From Gloeomargaritales cyanobacterium VI4D9 (GTDB lineage: Bacteria; Cyanobacteriota; Cyanobacteriia; Gloeomargaritales; Gloeomargaritaceae): DNA of 64,000 nt. Position numbers and translations under genes: made by a program. The stretch is taken from NCBI GenBank assembly GCA_927797885.1, contig OV696605.1:719157-783156 (forward strand), given 5' to 3'. The notes under the pieces were generated by a model, which was given only the letters and a program-made list of their open reading frames with translations, did not search any database and was not told the origin of the DNA. Positions 43,662 to 55,582 of this stretch are shown piece after piece. The stretch's first letter is position 1, and every line of letters starts with the position of its first letter.

Positions 43662-46600
43662 ATGAGTCAGTACGATACCTCGTTTTTGTTGCCGGATTTG
43701 ATTGAAATTCAACGCTCCAGCTTCCGTTGGTTTTTGGAAGAGGGATTGATTGAAGAGTTGAAAAATTTCTCCCCGATTACGGACTACACGGGCAAAATTG
43801 AACTGCATTTTTTGGGGGAACAATATAAACTCAAGCGCCCCAAATATGATGTGGAAGAAGCGAAGCGGCGGGATGCGTCCTATGCGGTGCAGGTGTATGT
43901 CCCGGCGCAATTGATGAACAAAGAAACCGGGGAGATTATTACCCAGGAGGTGTTTATCGGCGACCTGCCTTTGATGACCGACCGGGGCACCTTTATTATC
44001 AACGGGGCGGAGCGGGTGATTGTGAACCAAATTGTCCGCAGTCCGGGGATTTACTACAAGGAAGATAAGGACAAAAACAACCGCCGTACCTACAGTGCCA
44101 GTTTGATTCCCAGCCGGGGGGCGTGGCTGAAATTTGAGACGGACAAAAATGATTTAATTTGGGTGCGGATTGACAAAACCCGTAAGCTCTCCCTGTTGGT
44201 ACTGTTGAAGGCGATGGGGTTATCGGATAACGAAATTTTTGACAGTTTGCGCCACCCGGATTACCTGCACAAAACGGCGGAAAAAGAGGGGAATCCCACC
44301 GAAGAGGAAGCCCTGTTGGAACTGTACCGGAAATTGCGCCCAGGGGAGCCACCGACGGTGACCGGGGGGGAACAACTCCTGTATTCCCGGTTTTTTGACC
44401 CGAAGCGTTACGACCTGGGCAAGGTAGGGCGGCACAAGCTGAATAAAAAATTGGAACTGGCGGTGCCGGAGGAAATTCGGGTGTTGACCCGGGATGACAT
44501 CCTCAAGGCGGTGAATTATTTGATTAATTTGGAGCATGGCACCGGGGAGGTGGACGACATTGACCACCTGGGCAACCGCAGGGTGCGCTCGGTGGGGGAA
44601 TTGTTGCAGAATCAGGTGCGGGTAGGGTTGAACCGCCTGGAACGGATTATCAAAGACCGGATGACCAGTGCGGAGGCGGAGCGGCTGACCCCGGTGAATC
44701 TGGTGAATCCCAAGCCGTTGGTGGCGGCGATCAAGGAGTTTTTTGGCTCCAGCCAGTTGTCCCAGTTCATGGACCAGACCAATCCCCTGGCGGAGTTGAC
44801 CCACAAGCGCCGGATCAGTGCCCTGGGTCCGGGGGGGTTGAGCCGGGAGCGGGCGGGGTTTGCGGTGCGGGACATTCACCCGTCCCACTACGGGCGCATC
44901 TGTCCGATTGAGACCCCGGAAGGGCCGAATGCGGGGTTGATTGGCTCCCTGGCGACCTACGCCCGGGTGAACCAGTACGGCTTTATTGAAACCCCCTTTT
45001 ACCGGGTGGAGCATGGGCGGATTCGCCGGGATTTGCCGCCGGTGTACATGACGGCAGACCAGGAGGACGAACGGCGGGTGGCACCGGGGGACATTCGGGC
45101 GGATGAGCAGGGGAATATCCTGGAACCACTGGTGACGGTGCGGTACAACCGGGCGGTGACCCAGTGCGAGCGGCACGAGGTGGAATTTGTGGCGGTGTCC
45201 CCGGTGCAGGTGGTGTCGGTGGCGACCTCCATGATTCCCTTTTTGGAGCATGACGATGCCAACCGGGCGTTGATGGGTTCCAATATGCAGCGGCAGGCAG
45301 TGCCATTGTTGCGCCCCGAGCGTCCGTTGGTGGGGACGGGGTTGGAAGCCCAGGCGGCGCGGGATTCGGGGATGGTGGCGGTGAGCCGCACGGATGGGGA
45401 AGTGACCTATGTGGATGCCAGCCGGATTGTGGTCCGCAGTACCCAGGGGATGGAAATCACCTACCCACTCCAGAAGTACCAGCGTTCCAACCAGGACACC
45501 TGTATCAACCAACGCCCCCTGGTGCATGTGGGGGATGAGGTGAAGCGGGGGCAGGTTTTGGCGGATGGTTCTGCCACCGAGGGGGGGGAATTAGCCCTAG
45601 GACGCAACGTACTCGTCGCCTATATGCCCTGGGAGGGGTACAACTACGAGGATGCGATCCTCATCTCCGAGCGGTTGGTGTCCGAGGATATTTACACCAC
45701 CATCCACGTGGAGAAGTACGAGATTGAAGCCCGGCAGACCAAACTCGGTCCGGAGGAAATCACCCGGGAAATTCCCAACGTGGGGGAGGATGCCCTGTCC
45801 CAGTTAGACGAAAACGGCATCATCCGGGTGGGCGCCTGGGTGGAAGCCGGGGATATTCTGGTGGGCAAAGTCACCCCCAAGGGGGAATCGGACCAGCCCC
45901 CGGAGGAAAAGCTCCTGCGGGCGATTTTTGGGGAAAAAGCCCGGGACGTGCGGGACAATTCCCTGCGGGTGCCCAACGGGGAAAAGGGGCGGGTGGTGGA
46001 CGTGCGGGTCTTCAACAAGGACTACAAGGACGAACTGCCCCCCGGGGTGAACATGGTGGTGCGGGTCTATGTGGCCCAGAAACGCAAGATTCAGGTGGGG
46101 GACAAAATGGCCGGTCGCCACGGCAACAAGGGAATCATTTCCCGGATTTTAGCCCGCCAGGATATGCCCTATTTACCCGATGGCACGCCCATTGATATTG
46201 TTTTGAACCCCCTGGGGGTGCCGTCTCGGATGAACGTGGGGCAGGTGTTTGAATGCCTGTTGGGGCTGGCCGGGTTGCACCTGGGCAAACGGTTTAAGCT
46301 GATTCCCTTTGATGAGATGTACGGCCCGGAAGCCTCGAAAAAACTGGTACATGGCAAGTTGCAGGAGGCGGCTCGCAAAACCGGCAAATCCTGGTTATTC
46401 AACCCGGAGCATCCCGGCAAGGTGATTTTGACCGATGGGCGCACCGGTGAACCCTTTGACCACCCTGTGACCGTGGGCTGTGCCTATATGTTGAAACTGG
46501 TGCATTTGGTGGATGACAAAATCCACGCCCGCTCCACCGGCCCCTACTCCCTGGTCACCCAGCAACCCCTGGGGGGGAAAGCCCAGCAGGGGGGGCAACG

Positions 46601-46952
46601 GTTTGGGGAAATGGAGGTGTGGGCTCTGGAAGCCTTTGGGGTGGCGCACATTTTGCAGGAACTGCTCACGGTCAAATCCGACGACACCCGGGGGCGCAAC
46701 GAAGCCCTGAATGCCATCGTCAAAGGGCGGCCCATCCCCGAACCCGGCACCCCAGAGTCCTTCAAGGTGTTGATGCGGGAATTGCAATCTTTGTGTATTG
46801 ACATCGCTGCCTACAAAAATAAGGAAGACGAGGTCACGGGAGAAACCACCGTGGTGGAAGTGGACTTGATGACCGACCCCGCCGGGGCCCGGCGCGTGCC
46901 CCCCCGACCCACCGCCTACGAATCCCTAGGGCGGGATGACGATGAGGACTAG
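43662..46952 (+). CDS. rpoB: RNA polymerase beta subunit
   Basis: 1096 residues, the short cyanobacterial/chloroplast form. Landmarks are [11 protein letters not shown] at the N terminus, the rifampicin-pocket region [40 protein letters not shown]-like sequence (here [19 protein letters not shown]), NAGLIGSL, and the C-terminal [12 protein letters not shown] and [17 protein letters not shown]. It forms the catalytic core with RpoC1 and RpoC2. GGGG precedes the ATG. Confidence 0.98.
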   Translation: MSQYDTSFLLPDLIEIQRSSFRWFLEEGLIEELKNFSPITDYTGKIELHFLGEQYKLKRPKYDVEEAKRRDASYAVQVYVPAQLMNKETGEIITQEVFIGDLPLMTDRGTFIINGAERVIVNQIVRSPGIYYKEDKDKNNRRTYSASLIPSRGAWLKFETDKNDLIWVRIDKTRKLSLLVLLKAMGLSDNEIFDSLRHPDYLHKTAEKEGNPTEEEALLELYRKLRPGEPPTVTGGEQLLYSRFFDPKRYDLGKVGRHKLNKKLELAVPEEIRVLTRDDILKAVNYLINLEHGTGEVDDIDHLGNRRVRSVGELLQNQVRVGLNRLERIIKDRMTSAEAERLTPVNLVNPKPLVAAIKEFFGSSQLSQFMDQTNPLAELTHKRRISALGPGGLSRERAGFAVRDIHPSHYGRICPIETPEGPNAGLIGSLATYARVNQYGFIETPFYRVEHGRIRRDLPPVYMTADQEDERRVAPGDIRADEQGNILEPLVTVRYNRAVTQCERHEVEFVAVSPVQVVSVATSMIPFLEHDDANRALMGSNMQRQAVPLLRPERPLVGTGLEAQAARDSGMVAVSRTDGEVTYVDASRIVVRSTQGMEITYPLQKYQRSNQDTCINQRPLVHVGDEVKRGQVLADGSATEGGELALGRNVLVAYMPWEGYNYEDAILISERLVSEDIYTTIHVEKYEIEARQTKLGPEEITREIPNVGEDALSQLDENGIIRVGAWVEAGDILVGKVTPKGESDQPPEEKLLRAIFGEKARDVRDNSLRVPNGEKGRVVDVRVFNKDYKDELPPGVNMVVRVYVAQKRKIQVGDKMAGRHGNKGIISRILARQDMPYLPDGTPIDIVLNPLGVPSRMNVGQVFECLLGLAGLHLGKRFKLIPFDEMYGPEASKKLVHGKLQEAARKTGKSWLFNPEHPGKVILTDGRTGEPFDHPVTVGCAYMLKLVHLVDDKIHARSTGPYSLVTQQPLGGKAQQGGQRFGEMEVWALEAFGVAHILQELLTVKSDDTRGRNEALNAIVKGRPIPEPGTPESFKVLMRELQSLCIDIAAYKNKEDEVTGETTVVEVDLMTDPAGARRVPPRPTAYESLGRDDDED

Positions 46953-47006
46953 GCGTAGGTGAGGAGTGACACGATTTAATGCCAATGTACTGCATGGAGG
47001 GAGACC

Positions 47007-48971
47007 ATGACCCGGACTGATTCAGGTAGTTTTGATTTTGTCAAAATCCGTATTGCCTCCCCGGAGCGCATCCGTCAGTGGGGGGAACGCACCCTTCCCA
47101 ACGGGCAGGTGGTGGGGGAAGTCACCAAGCCGGAAACCATCAACTACCGCACCCTCAAGCCGGAGATGGACGGGCTATTTTGCGAGCGGATTTTCGGGCC
47201 GGTCAAGGATTGGGAATGCCACTGCGGCAAGTACAAACGGGTGCGCTATCGGGGGATTGTCTGCGAACGGTGTGGGGTGGAGGTGACCGAATCCCGGGTG
47301 CGTCGCCACCGCATGGGCTATATCAAATTAGCCGCCCCCGTCACCCACGTCTGGTATCTGAAGGGGATTCCCAGTTACATTGCCATTTTGTTGGATATGC
47401 CCCTGCGGGATGTGGAACAGGTGGTGTATTTCAACGCCTACGTGGTCTTAAACCCCGGCAACGCCGAAAACCTCAGCTACAAGCAACTCCTCACCGAAGA
47501 CCAGCGCATGGAAATCGAGGACGAACTGTACCGGGAGGATACCCACCTGAGCGGGGTGGAAATTGGCTTTGGGGCTGAGGCGATTAAACGGCTGTTGCAG
47601 GATTTGGATCGGGAACAGGACGGTCGCCGGGGTTTGGAAATCGAAGCGGAAAACCTGCGCCAGGAGATTGCCACCGCCAAGGGGCAACGGAAACCCAAGC
47701 TGATCAAACGCCTGCGGGTGATTGACAGTTTCATCGCTACGGGGGCGAAACCGGAGTGGATGGTCTTGGACGTGATCCCGGTGATTCCGCCGGAATTGCG
47801 CCCGATGGTGCAGTTGGACGGGGGGCGGTTTGCCACCTCGGATTTGAATGACCTGTACCGGCGGGTGATCAACCGCAACAATCGCCTGGCCCGTTTGCAG
47901 GAAATCCTGGCCCCGGAAATTATCGTCCGCAACGAAAAACGGATGCTCCAGGAGGCGGTGGATGCCCTGATTGACAATGGCCGCCGGGGGCGCACCGTCG
48001 CCGGACCCAACAACCGCCCTTTGAAATCCCTCTCGGACATCATCGAGGGCAAACAGGGTCGGTTCCGGCAGAACTTGCTTGGGAAACGGGTGGACTACTC
48101 CGGGCGTTCCGTGATCGTGGTGGGGCCGAAGCTGAAACTCTACCAGTGCGGTTTGCCCCGGGAGATGGCGATTGAACTGTTCCAGCCCTTTGTGATCCAC
48201 CGGCTGATCCACTTGGGAATTGTCAATAATATCAAGGCCGCCAAGAAAAAAATCCAACGGGAGGACCCGGACGTGTGGGACATCCTCCAGGAGGTGATCC
48301 AAGGGCATCCGATTCTGCTCAACCGCGCCCCCACCCTGCACCGCTTAGGGATTCAAGCCTTTGAGCCAATTTTGGTGGAGGGGCGGGCGATCCAACTCCA
48401 TCCCCTGGTGTGCCCCGCCTTTAACGCTGACTTTGACGGGGACCAGATGGCGGTACACGTGCCCCTGTCCTTGGAAGCCCAGGCGGAAGCCCGGATTCTC
48501 ATGCTGGCTGCCGGGAATTTGCTCTCCCCGGCCACCGGTCAGCCGATCATTGCCCCGAGTCAGGACATGGTGCTGGGGGCCTACTATCTCACCGCCGAAA
48601 ATCCCGCCCCCCAAAAGGGGCAAGGCCGGCACTTTGCCAACATGAACGATGTGATTTTGGCCTATGAGCAAAAACAGGTGGATTTGCACGCCTGGATTTG
48701 GTTGCGCTACGACGGGGAGGTGGAAGTGGAACCCGCTGACCGCAAAAAAGGCATTGGGGAAGAAACCCTCCTGCGGACCGAAACCCAGACCCGCAGTGAT
48801 GGCCTGACCGAGACCCTAGAGGTGTACGGGCAAAAACGCCGGGGCGACCGCATCCAGGAAACCCGGAAAATTCGCAGTACCAGTCAGGGCTATCGAGTGC
48901 AGTACATTTGCACGACCCCTGGCCGGGTGATTTTCAACAAAACCATTCAGGATGCCCTTGTTACTGGTTAA
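47007..48971 (+). CDS. rpoC1: RNA polymerase gamma subunit (beta' N-terminal part)
   Basis: 654 residues. The zinc site is C71, C73, C86 and C89 ([20 protein letters not shown]). The catalytic magnesium site is NADFDGDQM, with Asp 475, 477 and 479. The splitting of beta' into RpoC1 and RpoC2 is a cyanobacterial and plastid hallmark. The ATG follows a strong GGAGGGAG, 54 bp behind rpoB. Confidence 0.98.
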   Translation: MTRTDSGSFDFVKIRIASPERIRQWGERTLPNGQVVGEVTKPETINYRTLKPEMDGLFCERIFGPVKDWECHCGKYKRVRYRGIVCERCGVEVTESRVRRHRMGYIKLAAPVTHVWYLKGIPSYIAILLDMPLRDVEQVVYFNAYVVLNPGNAENLSYKQLLTEDQRMEIEDELYREDTHLSGVEIGFGAEAIKRLLQDLDREQDGRRGLEIEAENLRQEIATAKGQRKPKLIKRLRVIDSFIATGAKPEWMVLDVIPVIPPELRPMVQLDGGRFATSDLNDLYRRVINRNNRLARLQEILAPEIIVRNEKRMLQEAVDALIDNGRRGRTVAGPNNRPLKSLSDIIEGKQGRFRQNLLGKRVDYSGRSVIVVGPKLKLYQCGLPREMAIELFQPFVIHRLIHLGIVNNIKAAKKKIQREDPDVWDILQEVIQGHPILLNRAPTLHRLGIQAFEPILVEGRAIQLHPLVCPAFNADFDGDQMAVHVPLSLEAQAEARILMLAAGNLLSPATGQPIIAPSQDMVLGAYYLTAENPAPQKGQGRHFANMNDVILAYEQKQVDLHAWIWLRYDGEVEVEPADRKKGIGEETLLRTETQTRSDGLTETLEVYGQKRRGDRIQETRKIRSTSQGYRVQYICTTPGRVIFNKTIQDALVTG

Positions 48972-49016
48972 CTGAATCTGTAAATTCCCTATCCCTTTAC
49001 CGTCGGAGGTCTGACC

Positions 49017-52000
49017 ATGAACCAACCCGCCCCCCGCCCCCTGTTTCGCAACAAGGTGATCGGCAAAGGCCAATTGAAGGAGTTAATCGGCTGGGCATTT
49101 AGCCGCTATGGCACCGCCCGGACGGCTCAGATGGCCGACTTTATCAAGAGCATGGGGTTCCGGTACGCCACCCAAGCCGGGGTGTCCATCAGCATTGACG
49201 ACCTGCGGGTGCCCCCCAGCAAGCCGGAGTTGCTCCAACAGGCGGAGGAGGCCATCCAAGCCACCAAGGAGCGGTACGACCGGGGGGAAATTACCAAGGT
49301 GGAACAGTTCCAAAAGGTGATTGACACCTGGAATGCCACCAGCGAAACCCTCAAGGATGACATGATGCGGAATTTTGAGGAGACCGACCCCCTCAATCCC
49401 GTGTATATGATGGCCACGTCCGGGGCCCGGGGGAATGTTTCCCAGGTGCGCCAACTGGTGGGGATGCGGGGGTTGATGGCTGACCCAAACGGGGAAATCA
49501 TCGAGCAACCGATCAAGGCCAATTTCCGGGAGGGGTTGACCGTTACGGATTACATTATTTCTTCCTACGGGGCCCGCAAAGGGTTGGTGGACACGGCGTT
49601 GCGGACGGCGGACTCGGGCTATCTGACCCGCCGGTTGGTGGATGTGGCCCAGGATATGATCATCCGGGAGACGGATTGCGGCACCCAAAGAGGGGTGATG
49701 CTGCGTACCCTCCAGGTAGGGGAACGGCAAATTCCCCTGCGGGAACGGTTGGTGGGGCGGGTGGCCGCCCGGGATGTCCTGCATCCCGACACCCAGGCAG
49801 TGCTGGTGACCCGCAACCAGTGCATTGACCACGAGTTGGCGAAAGCGATAGTGAAGGCCGGGGTGACGGAGGTGATGGTGCGTTCCCCCTTAACCTGCGA
49901 AGCCAGCCATTCCATTTGCCAAAACTGCTACGGCTGGAGTTTGGCCCACGGCCAGTTGGTGGATTTGGGGGAAGCGGTGGGGATCATCGCCGCCCAGTCC
50001 ATTGGCGAACCTGGCACCCAGTTGACCATGCGCACCTTTCACACCGGCGGGGTGTTTACCGGGGATGTGGCGGAACTGACCCGGGCTCCCTTTGCGGGCG
50101 TGGTAGAACTGGGGCATGAGGCTCCCACCCGAGCCCACCGCACCCGGCACGGGGAGGATGCGCTGGTGGCGGAAGGGGACATGGTGTTGCGGCTGGTGGG
50201 GGAGACGGAAACCCGGGAATTTACCCTGGCCAAGGGGAGTATTGTGTTAGTCCAACCGGGAACCCAGGTACGCCCGGGGCAGGTCTTGGCGGAAAAACCC
50301 ACCACGGGTCATACCCGCCGCACCACGGAAAAAGCCACCCGGGACGTGTCCACGGATATTCCCGGCGAGGTGTACTGTGCGGATTTGCAGGTGGAGGAAA
50401 AGCTCGACCGCAGTGCAGGCAGTGACGGGCAGGCGGCGACAATTCGCAGTACCCAACGGGCGGGGCTGATCTGGGTGCTGGCGGGGGAAGTGTACAATTT
50501 GCCCCCGGGGGCGGAGCCGGTGGTGCAGACCGGCCAGGAAATCCAGCCGGAAACCATCCTGTCCCAGACGGATTTGGTCAGTGAACATGGGGGCTTGGTG
50601 CGCCTCAGCCACGGGGAAAACCACCGGGGCAGTCGGGAGATTAAAATCATCACTTCCTCAGTACTTTTGGATCAGGCCAGGGTGATCAAGGAAACCCTAC
50701 ACGGGAGCGAACATTATGTCTTGGAAACCCGCACCGGTCAGCGGTTTGCCCTCAAGGTCAGCCCCGGCAGTAAAGTCACCCACGGGACGGTGGTGGCGGA
50801 ATTGCAAGATAGCCAATACCGCACCCAAACCGGGGGGATTGTCCGCTACGGCGCCGGGCTGGAAACCATCCGCAAGGGGCGGGGGAGCAAACAGGGCTAC
50901 GAGGTGACCCACGGGGGTATCCTGCTGTGGATTCCCGAGGAAACCCACGAGGTGAACAAGGATATTTCCCTCCTGCAGGTGACCGCCGGGGAATCGGTGG
51001 AAGCCGGGACGGAGATTGTCAAGGACATTTTCTGTCAAACCAGCGGGGTGGTGGAGGTGGTGGAGAAAAATGACATCCTGCGGGAGGTGGTGATCAAGCC
51101 GGGGCAGGTGTTTTTGGTGGACGACCCGAACCTGGCGATGGAGCGGCATGAAACCCTGGCGCAGCCGGGGGAAACCGTCCTGCCCGGGGTGACGGCAACC
51201 GACCTGAGCTTGGTGGAATACGTGGAAACCCCTGCGGGGGCGGCCCTCTTGTTGCGCCCGGTGGTGGAATATACCATTGCCACGGAACCGGCGGTACCCA
51301 GCCAGGAAGCCATGCACGAATCCGGGGCGGGGATTCGCCTGCGGGCGGTACAACGGTTGAGCTACAAGGATGGGGAGCGGGTGAAATCCAAAGACGGGGT
51401 GGAATTGCTCCGTACCCAACTGGTGCTGGAAATCGGCGAGGATGCCCCCCAATTGGCCGCCGATATTGAATTTATCCCGGACGCTCAGGACCCTGCCATC
51501 AGCCGCCTACAGTTGGTGATCCTGGAATCTTTGGTGGTGCGGGCGGACGAGGAAGCCGACCAAATCCAAGGCCGTACCCATACCCAAATTTTGGTGCAGG
51601 ACGGCCAGACCATTCTGCCCGGTTCCCCCGTGGCACGCACGGTGATGCTCAGCCGCACCGGCGGGTTTGTCGGGCGGATCGTCCAGGAGGGGGGCACGAC
51701 CCGCAAATTGGTGGTGGTCACCTCGGAGGACCAGTTCCAGGTACCCTTGGACGGGGCAAAAGCGCAGGCACGGCCTGGGCAAATGTTGCGGGCGGGGGAT
51801 GAATTGGCTCCTGGGGTGACGACCCCCGAATCCGGGCAGGTGGTGCAGGTGAGCCAAGACCACGTTACCCTGCGGCTGGCCCGCCCCTACCTGGCCTCAG
51901 CCGGTTCGACCCTGCACGTCGCCCACGGGGATTTGGTGCAACGGAACGAGCGGCTCGTGACCCTAGTGTTTGAGCGGGTGAAAAACAGCGACATTATCCA

Positions 52001-52865
52001 GGGTCTGCCCCGGATTGAGGAACTCTTAGAAGCCCGCAAGCCCAAGGATTCCTGCCATCTGGCTCGCCGTCCCGGTCAGGTACAGGTGACCCGCCGCCCG
52101 GATGACACCTATCAGATCAAGATCATCGCCAGCGATGGCACGGTGGTGAATGACATCACGACCGACCCGGGGCAAAACCTGGTGGTCACGGACGGGGAAA
52201 TGGTGCAGGCGGGCGACCCTCTCACGGATGGCCCGGTCAACCCCCACGAACTGCTGGAATTATTCTTTGAACTGTACAAGGAAACCGAGTCCCCCTACGA
52301 AGCCTGCCGCCGCAGTTTGGAAAAGGTGCAAACCCACCTGGTCAACGAGGTGCAGGGGGTGTACCGCAACCAGGGGATCGAAATTTCCGACAAGCACATC
52401 GAGGTGGTGGTGCGGCAAATGACCGCCAAGGTGCTGATCGAAGACGGGGGCGACACCATGCGGCTCCCTGGGGAAATGATGACCCTGCGGGAAATCGAAA
52501 GCCTGAACAACACGGTGCCGGGTGCCCCAGCGCAGTACAGCCCCAAGTTGATGGGGATCACCAAGGCGGCGCTGAACACGGATAGTTTCATTTCGGCGGC
52601 CAGCTTCCAGGAAACCACCAAGGTTCTCACCGAAGCGGCCATCGAAGGGCGGGTGGACTACCTGCGGGGGTTGAAAGAAAACGTGATCATCGGGCGCTTG
52701 ATTCCAGCGGGGACGGGCTTTTTTGCCGAAAGCTCCAGCGGCTATCGTCATCGCACGGTGGTGGACGTGCCGGAGAGCCAAGAGGAAGTCCTGGTATTGG
52801 ACGAGGACATGGTGGACGACTCCACCGACCCCCGCCAAGTCCTGTTGGAAGCTGAAGACGAATAA
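49017..52865 (+). CDS. rpoC2: RNA polymerase beta' subunit, C-terminal part
   Basis: 1282 residues. The bridge-helix/trigger-loop region is [20 protein letters not shown] and later [20 protein letters not shown]. Zinc-binding cysteines lie in DCGTQRG and [14 protein letters not shown]. The trigger loop is interrupted by a long insertion of repeated sandwich-barrel hybrid motifs (about 360-970), typical of cyanobacteria, before the C-terminal [25 protein letters not shown] precedes the ATG. Confidence 0.98.
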   Translation: MNQPAPRPLFRNKVIGKGQLKELIGWAFSRYGTARTAQMADFIKSMGFRYATQAGVSISIDDLRVPPSKPELLQQAEEAIQATKERYDRGEITKVEQFQKVIDTWNATSETLKDDMMRNFEETDPLNPVYMMATSGARGNVSQVRQLVGMRGLMADPNGEIIEQPIKANFREGLTVTDYIISSYGARKGLVDTALRTADSGYLTRRLVDVAQDMIIRETDCGTQRGVMLRTLQVGERQIPLRERLVGRVAARDVLHPDTQAVLVTRNQCIDHELAKAIVKAGVTEVMVRSPLTCEASHSICQNCYGWSLAHGQLVDLGEAVGIIAAQSIGEPGTQLTMRTFHTGGVFTGDVAELTRAPFAGVVELGHEAPTRAHRTRHGEDALVAEGDMVLRLVGETETREFTLAKGSIVLVQPGTQVRPGQVLAEKPTTGHTRRTTEKATRDVSTDIPGEVYCADLQVEEKLDRSAGSDGQAATIRSTQRAGLIWVLAGEVYNLPPGAEPVVQTGQEIQPETILSQTDLVSEHGGLVRLSHGENHRGSREIKIITSSVLLDQARVIKETLHGSEHYVLETRTGQRFALKVSPGSKVTHGTVVAELQDSQYRTQTGGIVRYGAGLETIRKGRGSKQGYEVTHGGILLWIPEETHEVNKDISLLQVTAGESVEAGTEIVKDIFCQTSGVVEVVEKNDILREVVIKPGQVFLVDDPNLAMERHETLAQPGETVLPGVTATDLSLVEYVETPAGAALLLRPVVEYTIATEPAVPSQEAMHESGAGIRLRAVQRLSYKDGERVKSKDGVELLRTQLVLEIGEDAPQLAADIEFIPDAQDPAISRLQLVILESLVVRADEEADQIQGRTHTQILVQDGQTILPGSPVARTVMLSRTGGFVGRIVQEGGTTRKLVVVTSEDQFQVPLDGAKAQARPGQMLRAGDELAPGVTTPESGQVVQVSQDHVTLRLARPYLASAGSTLHVAHGDLVQRNERLVTLVFERVKNSDIIQGLPRIEELLEARKPKDSCHLARRPGQVQVTRRPDDTYQIKIIASDGTVVNDITTDPGQNLVVTDGEMVQAGDPLTDGPVNPHELLELFFELYKETESPYEACRRSLEKVQTHLVNEVQGVYRNQGIEISDKHIEVVVRQMTAKVLIEDGGDTMRLPGEMMTLREIESLNNTVPGAPAQYSPKLMGITKAALNTDSFISAASFQETTKVLTEAAIEGRVDYLRGLKENVIIGRLIPAGTGFFAESSSGYRHRTVVDVPESQEEVLVLDEDMVDDSTDPRQVLLEAEDE

Positions 52866-52873
52866 CCCCCCGG

Positions 52874-53857
52874 ATGGCACAGGCGTTGGTGACCGGGGCA
52901 ACCGGGTTTGTGGGGGCGAATCTGGTGCGGCTCCTGCTCCAACAGGGGCATCGGGTGCGGGTGCTGGTGCGGCCCCAGAGTTCCCAGCGCAATCTGGCGG
53001 GGTTAGCCGTGGAGTGCGTAACCGGCGACCTGTTCAGCCCGGAATTGCCCCAGTACCTCCAGGGGTGTGACGTGCTGTTTCACGTGGCCGCCCACTATTC
53101 CCTCTGGCAAAAAGATAAAGATCACCTTTATCAGGTCAATGTCCTGGGCACCCGGCAGGCACTGCAAGCCGCCCAATTGGCAGGCGTACCCCGCACCGTT
53201 TACACCAGTTCGGTGGCGGCCATTGGGGTAGGGGCACCCGGACAGGCGGTGGACGAAACCCACCAAAGCCCGGTGGAGACGCTCATCGGCCATTACAAAA
53301 AGTCCAAATACTGGGGGGAACAGGAGGCGCGGCGGGCGGCGCAATCCGGTCAAGAGGTGGTGATTGTCAACCCCACCACCCCGATTGGGGCTTGGGATGG
53401 GAAACCGACCCCCACCGGGGCAATTATCCTGCGGTTTTTGCGGGGACAAATGCCAGCTTATGTGAATACGGGTTTGAACTTTATCCCGGTGCAGGATGTG
53501 GCTTGGGGGCATCTTTTGGCGTGGCAAAAGGGTCAATCCGGGCAACGTTATATTCTGGGGCACACCAATTTATCCTTGCAGGCATTTTTGCAAAAACTGG
53601 CGCACATGACGGGGTTACCCGCTCCCCGCTGGCAGATTCCGGTGCCAATTCCCCTGGCGGTGGCCTGGGTAGATGAAATTCTGTTGGGTACCTTGGGGAA
53701 AAAACCCAGCCTCGCTTTAGACGGGGTACGCATGGCGCAACAAACCATGTATTACAATGCCCAGCGGGCGGTACGGGAATTGGGGTTGCCGCAGACAGAT
53801 TTAGACCAGGCGATCCGGGAAGCCGTCGCTTGGTTTCGCCAGGAGGGGATGGTCTGA
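52874..53857 (+). CDS. hpnA: NAD-dependent epimerase, HpnA-like (hopanoid-associated)
   Basis: 327 residues, an extended short-chain dehydrogenase. The Rossmann GxxGxxG is at 8-14 (GATGFVG), and the catalytic Tyr141-x3-Lys145 is in GHYKKSKYW. It matches the hopanoid-associated sugar epimerase group, although no other hopanoid gene is present and the substrate is not known. It starts 8 bp after rpoC2 and its TGA shares a base with the murG ATG. Confidence 0.8.
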   Translation: MAQALVTGATGFVGANLVRLLLQQGHRVRVLVRPQSSQRNLAGLAVECVTGDLFSPELPQYLQGCDVLFHVAAHYSLWQKDKDHLYQVNVLGTRQALQAAQLAGVPRTVYTSSVAAIGVGAPGQAVDETHQSPVETLIGHYKKSKYWGEQEARRAAQSGQEVVIVNPTTPIGAWDGKPTPTGAIILRFLRGQMPAYVNTGLNFIPVQDVAWGHLLAWQKGQSGQRYILGHTNLSLQAFLQKLAHMTGLPAPRWQIPVPIPLAVAWVDEILLGTLGKKPSLALDGVRMAQQTMYYNAQRAVRELGLPQTDLDQAIREAVAWFRQEGMV

Positions 53858-54960
53858 TGCCCAAATTGTTGATCGCCGCCAGTGGCACCGGTGGGCATCT
53901 CTTTCCCGCTTTAGCCGTCGCCCAGGCGTTACCTACCTGGCAGATCGAATGGTTGGGGGTGCCGGAGCGGTTGGAACAGCAACTGGTGCCGTCTGTCTAT
54001 CCTCTGCATCGGGTGCAGTTGTCCGGGTTGCCGGGGGGGCTGAATCGGCGCACCCTCAAGGTCTTGGCGGAATTGTGGACAGCCACCTGGCAGGTACGGC
54101 GGTTATTGCAATCCGGGGGTTTTGACCTGGTGTTTACCACCGGGGGGTACATTGCCGCTCCGGCGATTTTGGCCGCCCGTTCCCTGGGCAGACCCGTGGT
54201 TTTGCATGAATCGAATGCCCTCCCCGGCAAAGTCACCCGCTGGCTGGGGCGGCGGTGTACAGTGGTAGCCCTGGGATTTTCAGAAGCGCAGACCCATCTG
54301 CCCAAGCCCAAAACCCTTGTCGTCGGCACCCCAGTCCGTCCCGATTTCCTGGAAATTACTGCTCTTAAAGAAAATGTAGCAGTCATCCCCCGTGATGCGT
54401 TTGTCATACTCATTACCGGGGGGAGCCAGGGGGCAGTCAGTTTGAACCAACTGGTGCGTCCCTGTGTCCCGGACTGGGTGGCACGGGGCTGGTGGGTGGT
54501 GCATCAAACCGGCGACCAGGACCCGGACTACAGCAGGTACCAACATCCGCAATACATCGAACGGGCGTTTTTCCCAGATATGGCCGCCTGGATGGCCCGG
54601 GCGCAGGTGGTGGTGGCACGGGCGGGCGCAGGCACCTTAAGCGAATTAGCCCTGTTGGGGAAACCGGCGATTTTGATCCCCTACCCCTGGGCGGCGGACA
54701 ATCATCAACAGTACAATGCCGATATATTTGCCAAACAAGGAGCCGCAGTGGTTAAACGCCAATCAGCGTTAACTCCCACTGAATTAGATACCTTGGTCAC
54801 GGAACTGGCTAGCGACACACAACGGCTAACTGAGATAGGCAAAGCAATGGCGGCCTTGGCCGTACCGGACAGTGCCCAACGAATGGCCGAGGTGTTAATT
54901 TCACTACACGCTAAGCCCCAAAAAGACTTTAATCTAAGTAGCTATAGCAATCCTAAATAA
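53857..54960 (+). CDS. murG: UDP-GlcNAc:lipid I N-acetylglucosaminyltransferase
   Basis: 367 residues from the ATG at 53857 (MPKLLIAASGTGGHLFPALA). It adds GlcNAc to lipid I to make lipid II at the inner face of the membrane. Motifs are SGTGGHxFP (lipid side), TTGGYIAAP, HESNALPGKVTRWL, ITGGSQGA, and ARAGAGTLSELALLGKPAILIPYPWAADNHQ-type UDP-GlcNAc binding, split here for brevity. The last five codons (SYSNPK end) and the stop lie inside a family A repeat, so the natural C terminus has been replaced by repeat sequence. Confidence 0.95.
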   Translation: MPKLLIAASGTGGHLFPALAVAQALPTWQIEWLGVPERLEQQLVPSVYPLHRVQLSGLPGGLNRRTLKVLAELWTATWQVRRLLQSGGFDLVFTTGGYIAAPAILAARSLGRPVVLHESNALPGKVTRWLGRRCTVVALGFSEAQTHLPKPKTLVVGTPVRPDFLEITALKENVAVIPRDAFVILITGGSQGAVSLNQLVRPCVPDWVARGWWVVHQTGDQDPDYSRYQHPQYIERAFFPDMAAWMARAQVVVARAGAGTLSELALLGKPAILIPYPWAADNHQQYNADIFAKQGAAVVKRQSALTPTELDTLVTELASDTQRLTEIGKAMAALAVPDSAQRMAEVLISLHAKPQKDFNLSSYSNPK

Positions 54961-55045
54961 AAATGGAATAGGGGTTGCAGGGGCACCGCCCCCGCCCTTG
55001 GTTCTGGATAATATGGGTTGGCTCAGATAAATAGAGATGCCCGTT
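54943..55045. repeat. Family A/B repeat overlapping the murG stop
   Basis: Begins TATAGCAATCCTAAATAA, has the GCAGGGGCACCGCCCCCGCC core, then runs into a family B end (ATAAATAGAGATGCCC). It supplies the murG stop codon. Confidence 0.7.
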
Positions 55046-55082
55046 AGAAAAATTGAAGCCACTTTTGGAGTATCCTCAGATC

Positions 55083-55454
55083 ATGGAACGTATTTTATTC
55101 ACACCGGTTACCAAGGAACGATTTGGTTCCCCCCCCCAAACCCTGGAAATTCCCCTGACCCGGTTGGATACGGCGACGGCGGAAACCTTTAAGCAGCAGT
55201 GCTTGGACTTGGTGGCGGGTCAAGCGCAGATGGTGGGGATCAACCTGAGTACGGTGGATTTCATGGACAGCAAGGGCTTGGGGGCACTGGTGAGTTGCAG
55301 TAAACAGATTCAAGCCCTGGGCGGTAAAACCTTTTTGGTGGCTCCCCAACCGCAGATTTTGGTACTTCTGGAAACTGTGGCAATCCACCGTTTTATTCCC
55401 ATCTACACTAAGCGGGAGCATTTTGAGCAGGGTTTGGAGCCGGATGCGTTTTAG
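55083..55454 (+). CDS. STAS-domain protein (anti-sigma factor antagonist type)
   Basis: 123 residues from the ATG at 55083; an in-frame TTG at 55053 is less likely. It is a single STAS domain with the conserved loop VDFMDSKGLGALVSCSKQIQ, where Asp-Ser is the usual phosphorylation region of SpoIIAA/RsbV proteins. The second Ser of the classical DSSG is Lys here. In cyanobacteria such proteins work with PP2C phosphatases and switch kinases, none of which is nearby. Confidence 0.85.
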   Translation: MERILFTPVTKERFGSPPQTLEIPLTRLDTATAETFKQQCLDLVAGQAQMVGINLSTVDFMDSKGLGALVSCSKQIQALGGKTFLVAPQPQILVLLETVAIHRFIPIYTKREHFEQGLEPDAF

Positions 55455-55565
55455 GGCATCTCTAAAAATAGTTCGCAGGGGCACCGCCCCCGTCTATGGT
55501 TCTCCGTAATATCGGCATTTGAGTGAAATAATCTTCCAGTGGCGGCAATAAATAGAGGTGTCCTT
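55455..55565. repeat. Repeat family B copy
   Basis: About 110 bp between the inverted ends AGGGCATCTCTA and TAGAGGTGTCCTTT, with the core CGCAGGGGCACCGCCCCCGT. It starts directly at the stop codon of the STAS gene. Confidence 0.6.
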
Positions 55566-55582
55566 TAATTAGTTCAGTTAGT

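Noticed and set aside
44220-45527. A 435-residue minus-strand frame within rpoB
   Set aside because: His/Pro/Arg-rich composition typical of the antisense of a GC-rich gene; rpoB is unambiguous.
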